Part shown: in pieces, positions 1 through 13,500 of the stretch
How the letters are laid out: the number at the start of each line of letters is the position of its first letter
Numbering within the stretch: position 1 is the first letter of the stretch
Origin: Apostichopus japonicus
Taxonomy: Eukaryota; Echinodermata; Holothuroidea; Aspidochirotida; Stichopodidae
NCBI RefSeq assembly: GCF_037975245.1
Contig: NC_092576.1
Location: 4,982,501 to 5,046,500, forward strand
DNA: 64,000 nucleotides
Reading direction: 5' to 3'
The notes under the pieces: generated by a model
Seen by the model: the letters and a program-made list of their open reading frames with translations, nothing else
What the model was told of the DNA's origin: nothing
The model's database searches: none
Position numbers and translations under genes: made by a program

Positions 1-355
1 AACTGGAATTAAAATATGCTCATTTCCTGGCAACGATTAAACCCCCAATCGATGTCCTTCCCCTCCCCTTCCCCCTCATATTATGTGTATGTACCAGAAA
101 TGTCTGGCACCATGGTATTTTCATACTTGAAGCAGGCAGTTATGTCATATTTACGATATACCTCTGATATTTGCCATAGCCAAAAGGAGTTATTGTCATT
201 GACATCTGACCCAGAGTGGCAATGTATCACAAGTACAGAACATCAGACAGTAATATTCCATTCTCGACTCATGTATACGCCACGATGTTTGAAGGCCGCC
301 AGCTTTAAGAGAAGCTGCCAAAACACGTTTTGTGCTCCCCCTGCCCCCCCCCTTC

Positions 356-358
<3 letters not shown>
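1..358. repeat. End of cassette unit 0 (5' flank of an off-window type c receptor gene)
   Basis: This stretch is nearly identical to 40004-40361 and 62500-62856, where it lies just upstream of the first exon of a type c Ig receptor on the minus strand. By position, the first exon of another type c gene should lie about 150 bases left of base 1. One difference from the second copy is a G/C change near base 106. An open frame crosses it in all three copies, but it has no recognisable domain and I do not call it a gene. Confidence 0.8.

Positions 359-393
<35 letters not shown>
359..393. repeat. (TA)n, left side of the insertion site
   Basis: This is a simple TA dinucleotide run between host sequence on the left and the inserted 17.3 kb element on the right. 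The matching tract continues at 17703-17756 after the element. It is uninterrupted at 40362-40433 and 62856-62897 in the other cassette units. Confidence 0.9.
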
Positions 394-395
<2 letters not shown>

Positions 396-396
<1 letters not shown>

Positions 397-675
397 ACTA
401 AATTATGTCATTAGGGGACAAACACTCGGAAAAAAATGTAATTTAGGAGACAATTTTCATTTCAGGAGACATTGTTTTGTCTCCGAAGTTCTTTCAGATG
501 ATATCTCGGCGTTACCGCTGAAATCAAACCTCCCGCCAATACCAGAAGTGGCTATTGCAGCCCGCCAGAGTGTGGAATACTCCATTTAGTAATAGGAGCG
601 TCCAGTCTTCATTACAAGGCAATTTAAAATTGCAAGAAATATACTGAGTTGTTTTCACATTCCACTTTGGAGACA
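396..675. promoter_or_regulatory. Left-end terminal inverted repeat and GGAGACA motif cluster
   Basis: The motif GGAGACA or its complement TGTCTCC occurs at 446-452, 465-471, 478-484 (inverted) and 669-675, with a variant GGGGACA at 414-420 inside the TIR. The pair at 465-484 forms two perfect inverted 7 bp arms around a 6 bp spacer. That geometry matches the inverted arms and 6-8 bp spacer of known tyrosine recombinase crossover sites. Binding by the encoded recombinase is inference. Confidence 0.6.
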
Positions 676-849
676 ATCATTTTTTTGTGAACTACGGGCA
701 TATCCTGCTGTATATCTCTTCTAGATTTCTACAGAATATGTTTTTATTACTTCTATACCGGTCCATAGTCGCAACGTTATGAATATAACAAAATCGTGAG
801 ATATATAGACGATTTTCCGAAAATCGTTCCTATTTTCGTTATGGTAAGT

Positions 850-963
850 TCTGATGACGTAATTCATCCGTTCAATTCACTAACCGCACTCGTACGTGTA
901 CTAGCTTACAACTTACAAGTGCAAGCCAGGGACATCGGATCAAGTTATTGTGTTTGACCAATG
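850..963 (+). other. Candidate first (mostly untranslated) exon of the recombinase gene
   Basis: A strong donor (ATG followed by GTAAGTTAAT) ends a candidate exon at 963, and another donor-like GTAAGTT lies at 844. If the ATG at 961-963 is used, it joins in frame to the exon starting at 4581 (phase 0) or to the one starting at 3048. The left boundary is unknown and no TATA box stands out, so the promoter cannot be placed more exactly than upstream of this donor. Confidence 0.3.
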
Positions 964-3047
964 GTAAGTTAATCGAGAAAGAGTTAGTTTAGCATGTCAT
1001 ATACGGAATAAACAGTGATTTTACTTTGACAGAGTAAATTTAGGAGGCAAGCCCAGTGATTGCATCCACCGAACAATGTTCCCAAGCTGATGGCGTAGGC
1101 CGAAGTTATCCTTGACTAACGTTATGCTACAGTTACAATAGGCATATCTACCCTACACTACAGTAGGCCTACATACGGAACTGAAGTGCAGACTAAATGT
1201 TTTATTTCTAAATCTAATTATTTATGATTATGATCATTTTTTATTATTTTTAGTCTAATTCTTTAAGTATATTCATATTTTATTTTTTCGTTATTTTCTG
1301 TTGTGTTTTTTTATAATGCCTTATCTTAATAAATCAATCATATAAACTAAGACAGGGTTCATTGGCATGCATGGATGATGGAGATAGAGCGAATAATTGG
1401 TCACATTTTGGTTCCATGCAGCGAAATGCTTGAAACAATTTTGAATCTTTTTCATACTTGTGAAATTAATTACATCTACTTCGATTACTGTTTTTTCCTT
1501 GAACGGTGGTGCATATTTTTTGACAGTGAAGTTGACTTTGATTTTGCTAGACATTTTGTGTCCTATTGGAATTACCCATGTGAAATAGCTCACATTTGAT
1601 GCTGGCTAAAGAAATTAGGTAGGCTATTGCCTAGTCAATTAGTAGTACTAAGGCCTAGGCCTGTATAGTAACTACATAAGTAATGACTGGTGTTAAGGCC
1701 TACTGTAAGCCTATATAGCGAAATGTTAGGCCTAGGCAGGCCTAAGCAAAGGCATGTAGCACATATACACATAAGTAAGTCTACGTTAGGCCCTAGACTA
1801 AGTTCTAAGTTTATGTGTTTGGCTATTTGCACTTCTACTTCCCTTGTACTCTAACTTCAAAGTTAATTTCAGGGACCAAAGTTGTGAATAATAAGTGGGC
1901 TACCTCATACTCATACTCATGGTCTTACATTCAAAGCCTTGATTATTTCACATCTAGGGCTAATACTCCGAGTCCTACAAACTCCCTTTACCCTAAGTAA
2001 AGGGTTTCTTGTACCTGCATAATTGTTTAGGTCTAGGCTTAGGCTGTGGTGGCTGTAGGGAATCAGAATCTGATTTCAAGGGGAGGGGGACTTAAAAACT
2101 GCACTTTGCCTTGGCTAGAGAAGAAAAATGGAAACATCAAACATACAAAGCTTTGAATCCAGCACTTGAAGCAATATCTCCCCACTGCCCTTGTCCCCGG
2201 ATTAAGGATTTAAATAGGCATTGTGACTTCTACCTCCACTGTTCTTCACTCATGAGAATTAGTAAAAGGGTCAAATGCAGTCATCCCAATTTTTCCTGTA
2301 TTTCAAGCTTGTCTGGCTCTTTCCAACAAGACCATTCATTTGTTTCTGAATTGTTAAATTTATGGAAGATAAGTCCTTGGATCTATATGTCATTCATAAT
2401 TCTTTTATATCATTCTTGAAACATGAAAGTACTTTTGAGGGAGATGAGATTTGACAGGTACAATGTTCTGATGGTTTAAAAGTTAGGCTCAGGGGTCGAC
2501 TGATTATGCCCTTTAAATAAGGTTAGCAGTTATGGTAAGATAAAGCCACTTTCACTATGACTTTGGCTCTGCTCTAAGGGACTTGTATAGGAAGCACTTT
2601 GGAGATTGCCTGTTGTATCTACTTAGACCCTGTGTTGGATACCAAAGTAATAACAAACAAAATTGTTGTCACTTGTCAAAGTGTGTTGTGTACAGAAATG
2701 TCTTTTCATCCATTTTCAAGCAAGGTATCCCCCCCCCCCCCACCACCCGCTCCCTGAAGAAGTCTATGTAAGGCGAACTGCATCGTAGCATACCAATCAT
2801 GTGTGTTAATATGACACTGTTTTTCATATACTGAACCAATACTGTTATATACACATGCGTAGGCCTACTACTGTATATGTAGTGGCAAATACAAAACTGT
2901 TTATCCTCAATCTCAAAGAAGTGACAAATAAAGGAGCTTTGATGCTCATTATTATATATAAATAGAGGTTATGTAACAGTGAAACAGATTTAGGATAGGT
3001 ATATTTTCCTGCATTTATATAAGTGCTTTATCATTTTTATACTACAG

Positions 3048-3163
3048 CCCATAATGACTTGTGAATGTGATGTGGACTGGACAGTCGTTTCAATTATATT
3101 AGCACTAACTGGCATCGCAGCTGTACTGATTTACATATCATTTATACTACTTATGCATCCATG
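3048..3163 (+). CDS. Candidate exon or 37-aa single-span membrane microprotein
   Basis: A good acceptor (…TATACTACAG) precedes 3048 and a donor GTAAGG follows 3163. From ATG 3054 the frame gives a short Cys-containing N terminus (MTCECDVDWTVV) and then an uninterrupted hydrophobic stretch long enough to span a membrane. Read without splicing, it ends TGG-TAA at the donor, making 37 residues. As an exon it ends in phase 2, which does not join in frame to the next clear exon at 4581: TG plus A makes a stop. It may be an upstream ORF, an alternative first exon, or an independent small gene. A donor after the ATG at 961-963 could join to it in frame. No family was recognised. Confidence 0.35.
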
Positions 3164-4592
3164 GTAAGGAACTTTCAGAATTATTCTTTGTTTTTTACCA
3201 TACAAATTATGCATATTTGTTCAACCTATATCTACTATAAGAAAACAGTTTTCAATTGAAAGGGTTGTGTCATACTGTACACAGTATTGTAATGTATTGT
3301 AATGTGAAATTTGTACAGTTATGTGATATCCTACTTCAGAGTGCCGCTGTGACAGCACTAAAGAACATATAGGCCGACTCAAAATGTGTAACACCTACCT
3401 TACTGCCCAGTCCCTAATTTTGAAGATTATTATTGAGATTTAACTGCATTTAGATTTTACAACAAGTATATATGTAAAACAGCAAATAGCACAATCACTT
3501 TAGGAATAATTTATATTTTCTCAAATTAATGGCCTTATGTAGAATCATCTCTATACATAAAAACAAAGGACTACAGTTGTTAGTTTTAAATGTATATATA
3601 AATTAATCCTTACATTGCTCCAGATGAATAAATCAACCAAATGAGATTGTGCACTCAGTGTTCCAGGTGGATATATCCGCCTTAGAGGAATGGTGTGTTC
3701 AATGTATTAGTTTGTAACACCCCGTCCCATGCTGTTTTCATTTCTGAAATGTTTATATTAGAGTAAAGGATGCAATTCCGCAGAAATCTATGCTATACAT
3801 GCATTTGCACTGATACTTTTGGAGAATTTTACAATTGGACATGGCTTGTTGCTGCAAGTAGTGTATAGAGGAGGCACTTGCTGAAATAATAGCTGATCTC
3901 AGCAGTGATGATGAGGGTTTTGCTACTTGAATTCAGCATTACAGTGATAATAGTTCACATTATAAGTTAAATTTATCAAACTAAACACTTTCAAAGTTTT
4001 TCAAAGTATATACCATAAGAATGTAAATTTAGTTTCCAACAATATTTATGTATGTGTTATGTTAGGCCTTGGCAAATGATTAATTCAACTAAAGTAGTCT
4101 ACAAAGTGCAATATTATGCCTGGCCTGGTCCAGTTACATGTGTAAGCTTTGCTGATGTGACAGGCTTTTAAATATGCAAAAATGACTACGTGCCACACGG
4201 TCAGAGCAGGGGTAACTTGTGATGCAATAATAGCGCGTTCAAAATGAGAATGTGAAAGAGACAGTTCAATTTCTCTTCTGTTTCTATGCTATAACCTGTA
4301 AATGTGTGTGTGAGTACTCACAAGAGGACAAAGTCTGTCTAGTCTATGTATAATAACCTTCACCTGACAAGAAAATTTCACTGATTGACAATGACAGGGT
4401 AATCTTTCTATTGTTAGGAGTTAGTATAAAAAGGACAAAAACAAAGAGGAAAATATCACAAGAATTTACAGTTAAAAAGCATGTTTCTGGAGACAGGCCT
4501 CTCCGCCTAGTTTTGTTCAGTACAGGGTTAGGGTTAGGGTTTGATTTAGTTCCAATTCTGATGATTTTTCTTTACTTCAGAAAATTGCAAAC

Positions 4593-7500
4593 ATGGGTGC
4601 TCCAACAGATGCTCCTCCACCATATCCCGATGGCGAAAAAGCAGGTATTACATAAAGCTACCACTCATTCATTTAACAGTAACCTATGGAATCATTTCTG
4701 TTGCTCAGAGGTGCCAGTTGGAATGCAGAATCATATATAATTTTTGCCAGTTTTTTCTTTGTTACTGATTTATTACGTTCAGTGATATGCTCACGCCAGG
4801 CTGCGGCGGGAAGGCATGTGTTGGCCGTGCACGGCAGTTCTAAATCCCTCCAAGTACAAAGAGAATTGTAAACATTTCTGCCTATTCTTGATGATTAATA
4901 TCACAGCTTTTACCAAATTTACCAACAAATGGGAGAACAGTTGGGACAGAAGTTAGCTCCAGAATCGGAAAAAGATAGCACCATTTGCCATCTGAGTATA
5001 CTTGCAAAGATTTTCCAAATGGGAGGGGGACACCCCACCACTTAGACCCTTCCTCCAGGACGTGGATCACACAACCTTGCAAACCCGTCCGGCACTCAAA
5101 TATTCCTGAGCACATCCCTGTACATATACACAGGTAGTCAAGGCGTTCTGTGAAAATTCCTAACATGGCTTTGTGATTAAAGTTTTAAATGAAATTGAGG
5201 TGTCATCCATGGTTACACGGTAGTGTTGCTTCTGACTGGCCCCCCCCTCACCCCACAACCTCATCCCTAGCCTAGCAGGTAAATGGATCACCACCAACTA
5301 TGGTCTGGATAGTACAGTTGGTAGAGCATATGACTCGTTATCATGAGGTCACTCTGGTTCGGAAACGTGTTTTCGCTCAACTCTTTCTCCATGGTGTGTA
5401 TAAATTTTATCAAGTCAGATTTTCTGTTAGAATCTGTAGGTGGTCAATTTTGGTATCGTTTCTTCGTCGTCGATATTTGTGGTGTTTTGATTTTTGATAC
5501 AGATATCGTTTGATAGTTTGGTCATAGTTGGTCTTACTGCGATCGAGCTTTCCGACTTAGACAGGAGTTCTAACCAAGTAAATTCAACTCAACGATGTCT
5601 ACATTGCATTGTCATCGTCAACATTGTCCGCATAATTTCTACCCAGCAACATGTTTTTTTTCTGCATTCATTTTTTACACCCGTTACAACCCTTTTCTCC
5701 TCTTGTGATTACAGATTCACCTTCTTATACCGAGGGCACGGCTTACCCTCCTCTCTTGCAACAGGGATATCCACAAATGGGGCAATTACCTCAAGCACAA
5801 CAGCCAGCCCCAGGGTATTCGGCACAACAACCAGCCCCAGGGCATCAGGTAAGCATATGTCCACATCCCCGCCTCTCCCCCTCTCCCCACTCCCATCTAG
5901 TTTTTTGGTTGCTGTTTGGTGATATTCCTTTGCACGATATTGATATATTACATCATATACAACCTACGTGGGTTATGATTTTTCATCATACTACTTTCTT
6001 TATCAGTTTTTGCACTGTTGCACACAGGATACTGCACCGCACTGCACGTATATTGCAGTGTATTTCTTGTATTGCAGTATGAAAGTCGATTGAAACCTTT
6101 AATATTAAAAAATGTCGAAACTAGCCAGAGTTTTCTTTTGGTCTTTCTCTTGTTTGTGAATTTGAAAAATGATAAATTTGGGAGACAGTGAATACATACT
6201 GCAGTAAAAAAATTCAGAAAGTCTGTACCAGTGGCGTTTCCTCTAATAAATTAAATGTTACAGCCAAAATATCTTTGACAAAAGTATACATAGTGTCATA
6301 GGACATGGGTGTAGAGTCTAAACGTGCATATATATATGTGACCACCCAGACCATACAGAACTAAAACAGGTACTCACGATTTCAGTTTTTCCCATCCACT
6401 ACATAATAATGCTATAGTAACAGGCTATTGTATATTAAATCAGGCTTTGTAATTATTGCAAAGTTTGTTTACAGGCCTGTGCAATTGCATAGACAGTAAA
6501 TGATCCAAAGCTGCAATCCTCAATTGAATATGACATTCATATACATGCTTTCTTTTGCTTTATGCTAAGGATTCTGATGAAAGCGATGATGATGATGATG
6601 ATGATGATGATGTAAATGATCCACCGTATTGCCTAGATGATGATCAGCCTGTAAGTTTGTGAGGTCGACTATATCATTAGCAAAGCAATAGTTACCAAAA
6701 CACTTCCTAACATTTTCACTTGAACATTTCATTGGTAAATTTTGCCACTTCCTTGTAGACACCACCCTTCTCTAATTATCTAAATTGGTAGGTAGGGTCC
6801 CTTTGAGGCTTTCAGTTTATTTCAAAGTGAGTGTATCGGAAACATGCAGAATCTTTGTATATGAAGATATGTTTGAAGTTTAACAAACTTTGGTTGTGTA
6901 AAACATTTGGTTTGTCTGAAAATGAAGAGCTGGCATGAGCCGAATGGCACGATGTGATATCAGATTACTACGAAGGTAGTCACTTTGATGACTATTTAGT
7001 TGGTATTCAATCTGGAATGCTTATTGTCAAATTGGTCCATGATTTTTGGAAGCTTCAAGTTTGTATAAACATAGATAAATTTGAACCTTGTGTCAATAAA
7101 TTTGTCTACATTTGTAATATTTTTAATAGTATAATGCCCTGTTATAGATTTTATCTATCTACACTTTGAAGTATCCTGTATTCTATTTTATACAGCCACA
7201 ACAGAATATGCGATGCGGTAGACGAAAATTGCGTGACTATGTTTCAGATAGTGAGGACTCTGATGAGGATTGTTCTGATAGCAATGGGGTGTTGCAACGA
7301 CTTGCAAATCTACGTTGCCTAAGAGAAGGAAACTACAAAAAACCAAGAAGAACATGCCCATTTTGCTCTAAATCCTACAGTGAGAAACTGGCAAGACACA
7401 TTGGAACTATCCATAGACACATTCCACAAGTTGCTGCAGCATTGAAGCTTCCAAAGAAGGAAATGGATGAAGCCTTTTCAAAGATGAGGAAGGAGGGGAT

Positions 7501-10500
7501 CCTGATGGTGAACAAAGAAAAGATGAAAAGCAGAACACCAGTGTTTGAGAGAGAGAGAAACACTGCATCCAATCAACCCCTTGTCATGTGTGGACTATGC
7601 AAAGGTTTCTATGTCAAAAAGTGTTTCTCCAGACATAAGATAAAGTGTCAAGGTGATAGCTGTGAAGAAGCATGTACAATACCTGTGTCATTACTAATGT
7701 CTGAAACAACAAACCAAAACAAACTTTTGTCCGAGTTTAGTGTAAACATTTTATACAAATTCCGAGGTGATGAAGTTGGTTCTATTTGCAGAGAGGACCC
7801 TGTGATCCTGAATGTTGGCAAAAGACTATGGGATAAGGGACGAGCCAAGGAAAACAAGAAAACGGAGGTTCGTAAGTCTGTAATGAGTGACATGAGGAGA
7901 CTTGCCTCACTTTATCTGCACTTCAAGGAGCAAAAGACTATCCATGCTTCACATTTTACTCTGGAAACTGGTACATCAAGGGATATGTTTGATCGAAAGA
8001 ACTTCAGCATCCTGAGTGAAGCAATTAATGCTTACACACTAAACAAAGAGAAAGCCAGTATCAAGTCAGGATTAAAACTTGGTATCTATTATCTTCTAAA
8101 GAAGGCCTCAAAGGTGATCAAAGCAACACATCTTGTAGAAGAGAATGACATTGCAGCAGCTGACATAGACAGGTTTGTCTCTGTTCTAGAGCTGAATCAG
8201 AACTTTCTGTTTGGAGATGCTTCATATCAAATAAATATGAACCGCCAAAAGAACTTGAGAAAACCTGCGGCACTTCCATTGGAAGAAGACATCAACAAAC
8301 TTCGAAGTTATACTGTGGCAACATTGAACTCAATGATGAATGATGACTTTATCATCTGGGATTCACACAACTTCAAGAAATTACGGGATCTAACTGTCAC
8401 AAGATTAACACTCTTCAATGCTAGAAGAGGTGGTGAGCCCAGTCGTTTGTCATTGGATGAGTGGAGACAGGCCAGTTGTAATGCTTGGATTGATAAGCAA
8501 AAGGCAGAGGCTATTCAGGATCCTGTAGCGAAACATCTCCTTAATGAGCTCAAAGTCACATACCAATCTGGCAAAGGTAACAACCACTTGGTTCCAGTAT
8601 TGTTCCCTGATGATTGTATTAAGCCCATGGAAACACTCACTAGCAAGGAAACCAGAAGCACAGCATGCATACGACAATGCAACCCATACGTCTTTGCATG
8701 CACACAAGGATCCAACAATCATGTTAGTGGATGGCACGCCCTTAATGGTGTTTGTGATGACGCAGGCATTGACAGCACATCAAATCTTACAGCCACCAAA
8801 AATAGGCACAGAATTAGCACCATCTATGCATCACTTGAAATTCCTGAAAAGGAGAGAGCACTCTTTTTTAAGCATATGGGACACAGTGCAGACATAAATG
8901 AAAACATTTATCAAGCACCTGCTGCAATAATGGAGGTTGTGAGAGTAGGGAAGCAACTGCAACAAATTGATAAAGGTGAGAAAACTGGGCACCATGCATA
9001 TACCTTGGGCAGACAGCTCTGGGTAAAACTCATCAACATGACCATTCCTTGACAAATTAGAACTAGGCATCAGGGATGGCTGTAAAACCTGTGAGGGCAC
9101 TTAAGCTATTAGATACAACCCACCAGTAATTTGAGCATACTGGTCCAGTCATCACTGGATTGTAAGTGATGTACCTCACTCATCATTTTGGTATGCTTGG
9201 GTGTGGAAATATGAAATTTTAGCAGGAGTGTCACAGCACATAGATATGAACTTATTTTCCTACTAGGGTATTAATTGAGTTTTTAGAAAAATATCTAACT
9301 TACTTGTTTTAGTACTTTTACAATGTATTTTTCTTATTTACACAGCAAATCCATCCACGCAAAATGATGAGTACTCTTCCGATGGTGCAGAGAACAGCTC
9401 AGGTATTTTCCAACTAGGGTATTTAATTGAGTCTTTAGAAAAATATCTAACTTGCTTTTTTAGTAGTTTTACAATGTATTTTTCTTATCTACACAGCAAA
9501 TCCATCCACTCAAAATGATGAGTACTCTTCCGATGGTGCAGAGAGCAGCAGTTCAGGTATTGTACAAAATCATGTTGAATCTTTTTTGTAATGAATATTT
9601 TTTAAATTGATAGCACTTTTTTATTGCAATTTATTTATTAGTTTAAGCCTATATGTGTGTGGTTTGGATTTGTTATCAGATTTCAAGAATGCCTTGCAGC
9701 ATTTTATTGTAGAAAAATAAACAGTTTTGTTATAAGTTACATGAGGTAAGGTTAAGGTTAAGGTGGTAACACTTGGTAAAGCGCACATTACTGTAAAACA
9801 CTCAATAGCGCTCAATGGTAGAGTGTCCATTTAAGTCATGTCTACTTCAGTTGAGACTCATGTCAAGTAAATTAAACTTAGTCCAGAAATTCAAACTTTT
9901 AGTCTGAGTCACGGGCATGTTGTTGTTGTTACAACACAAGAATAAATTTTGTTCTAATGATTTAATGTTGATATGTTTGTAATATTCTTGCACTACAGAC
10001 AGTCAGGCAGGCACCATTTTAAGCTCTGAAGCAGAGTACCACGTTCAACGAGGTAATCAAATTTTCTTTAACCTAAAGTGTCCGTGCATTAAAACCAGAG
10101 CATTTTTCAAATTTGTAATGTTACTCCATGAAGAAAAATATACTTTCAACGTGCATTTACTGTGTAGATTATGTACTGAATAGAAATTTAATTTTATTAT
10201 CTAATTGAAATCAGTGCGAGATAAAAAACTTTACATATTGCTGTTCATTTAATTGTAACTTTTAATATGAATTATGTTAACAAAGGTGTTGGTGAGAGTT
10301 GCCTGACAAAAGTGTGAATTATATGAACAGAAACGTGCCTTCTGATATGGTGATTAGCATGTTTCTAAAATAATTTGAAAATGAGACAGTTCTCTAATCG
10401 GTGAATCAACTGATGGAAATGAAACATAGGATTCTAGTAAAAAGGATACTCAAAAATTGAATATATTGAGCATAGATAATGTTTTTTTCAATGTTATTGT

Positions 10501-13500
10501 GGACCATGCTTCACATTACATCTCTATATCATGTAAAACACACAAACATGCATACACAAAGGCAGTATCTATTGGTCTGTTTTGAATATGGTATGTTATT
10601 TAGTGGAGGATACTTAATCACAGTGTGTTTTCATTAGATGTTCCACATTATTTTGTTTGCTTGATGTAATCGATTCATTCAACAATGCTATCAATGTCAT
10701 TTCTTTTATGCAGGATGCAAACGAAAGCATGATGATGCTGGTAAAGTAAAATCAGGTTGGTCATTGATGATATCACTTGTCTATGATAACACAGCTAGCT
10801 GTAGTTTAGTCATGTATATAAGTTAGTATGGCAGCTACATAGTCCTGTTTCCCTCATATAGCTGGTGTGTGCAGTCAAGTTTCAGAAAAAGAACAAGCAT
10901 TGAGGATAGCTTTCTTACCCCTGTCATGGCCAATAACAATGTACCTATGTGGGATAGATGATAGAAACAGTTTATGAGGCAGTTACACCTAAGCAGTCTG
11001 CCTAGGCACCATCTTCCAGTGTTAAATTTTTGTCTCAGATTTGTCAAATTTACGCTCCATTCGACAGGACGAAAATATACAAGATGGAATCAAAAGGATA
11101 CTGCGCAGGTGCTTAAATACTTCAAAGGAATGATTACTGGCACCCAAGAGAAAACCATACCAGGTATGTATTTGTGCTGTCATTTGTAATTCAAAGTTTA
11201 TATAATGGATATGATCATGAAGGTGTATCCAAGCACCCATATTGATAAAAACATACTTGTAAATCAATGATATTTGCAGCCTGATTCTGTGAAAGTTTGT
11301 TAACTGAACACAGTTGACTTTTGGTGTGTATCGGTTACATAGGATGTCATTGTTGTAAGAATATAATTTTTCTCTAAGCAATTGATATGATCTACCAGTA
11401 CCAAGCAAATGACAACTGCAGATTAATGTAACACACTGCACTGCTTGCTATGCTGAAGATAAAGGTGTATATTTCAACTTCTTAGCAATTGCTCTTCTTT
11501 TTGGCTTGCAGGTTGCTTTGCACTTTTTTAGGTTTCTGGAGTCAAAGCAAACTGAAAATTATGGAATTTCAAAATAAAAATAAAACGAAAAATGAGAAAA
11601 TGTAAAACATTAGAAAGTTATCATGAAATAGGTCTCTCTCGCTGAAACTAGTTGTTCCTTTGTAACATTAGAGGCTCATTCGCTCATAATTAACATAATA
11701 TTCATACATAATTGTGCCATGCCAAATCCACGAAGTCTTGTATACTTAATATTGTCATAGAAAAGTCGAAGAATTTACTTTTCAAGATCGTGCCAGACTT
11801 TCTCATCAGTCATTTAGTAGTAAACCTCTAGTTCTATATCAAATATAGTTTTAGAAATGTAGTTGGGATTTTTTCTGCTTGTTTGGTTCCTTGCTAAAAG
11901 CAAATGACCTATGTTTTCAGGGTGGCGTGTATGCGTGACATGTGTTTGTGTGACGCTTTGCTTGTATGCACGATAACTCAACAAGGGCATGACAAATCAT
12001 TACCATATTTGGTGAGTAGATGAACCCTATAGATTTTGGCGCTCATATCATGTATATTAATGAGGTCCAAGGTCAAACGTGAAAAACTCCAAATTGCAAT
12101 AACTTGGCTACTATTAGTTGGAATTTCGTCAAACTTGGTATGATGATATTGGTAGACAGTCTTCACACACTGATATGTGTTGTAATAATTATCATGCATA
12201 TTAATGAGGGGGCGGGCTTAGCAATATTTCGGTATGAACAGTTTGTATGCACAATAACCTAAGGAATTGACCCATGATTACCATACTTGGTGGGTAGGTG
12301 GCCCATTGTGAGTAGATGAACCCTATAGATTTTGGCGCTCATATCATGTATATTAATGAGGTCCAAGGTCAAACGTGAAAAACTCCAAATTGCAATAACT
12401 TGGCTACTATTAGTTGGAATTTCGTCAAACTTGGTATGATGATATTGGTAGACAGTCTTCACACACTGATATGTGTTGTAATAATTATCATGCATATTAA
12501 TGAGGGGGCGGGCTTAGCAATATTTCGGTATGAACAGTTTGTATGCACAATAACCTAAGGAATTGACCCATGATTACCATACTTGGTGGGTAGGTGGCCC
12601 ATTGTGAGTAGATGAACCCTTTTGATTTTGGTGCTCATGTCATGAATATTAATGAGGTCACAGGGTCAAACGTGGAAAACTCTAAATTGCAAAAACTTGG
12701 CTACTATTAGTTGGAATTTCGTCAAACTTGGTATGATGATATTGGTAGACAGTCTTCACACACTGATATGTGTTGTAATAATTATCATGCATATTAATGA
12801 GGGGGCGGGCTTAGCAATATTTCGGTATGAACAGTTTGTATGCACAATAACCTAAGGAATTGACCCATGATTACCATACTTGGTGGGTAGGTGGCCCATT
12901 GTGAGTAGATGAACCCTTTTGATTTTGGTGCTCATGTCATGAATATTAATGAGGTCACAGGGTCAAACGTGGAAAACTCTAAATTGCAAAAACTTGGCTA
13001 CTATTAGTTGGAATTTCGTCAAACTTGGTATGATGATATTGGTAGATAGTCTTCACACACTGATGTGTTTTGCAATTATTATCATGCATATTAATGAGGG
13101 GGCGGGCTTAGCAATATTTCGGTATGAACAGTTTGTATGCACAATAACCTAAGGAATTGACCCATGATTACCATACTTGGTGGGTAGGTGGCCCATTGTG
13201 AGTAGATGAACCCTTTTGATTTTGGTGCTCATATCATGAATATTAATGAGGTCACGGGGTCAAACGTGGAAAACTCTAAATTGCAAAAACTTGGCTACTA
13301 TTAGTTGGAATTTCGTCAAACTTGGTATGATGATATTGGTAGATAGTCTTCACACACTGATGTGTTTTGCAATTATTATCATGCATATTAATGAGGGGGC
13401 GGGCTTAGCAATATTTCGGTATGAACAGTTTGTATGCACAATAACCTAAGGAATTGACCCATGATTACCATACTTGGTGGGTAGGTGGCCCATTGTGAGT

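Noticed and set aside
1321-1599. Overlapping 90- and 74-codon frames on opposite strands
   Set aside because: No recognisable domain or splice context; they lie in the first intron of the recombinase gene.
3850-3930. Short acidic frame ALAEIIADLSSDDEGF resembling the start of a piggyBac-type transposase
   Set aside because: Very short, ends at once in TGA, and no TTAA-flanked termini or catalytic domain follow.
4525-4542. Telomere-like GGGTTAGGGTTAGGGTTT
   Set aside because: Fewer than three repeats; expected by chance in intron sequence.
12652-13449. Repeated 67-codon frames, one per unit
   Set aside because: They recur only because the 297 bp minisatellite repeats; no domain and no codon bias.
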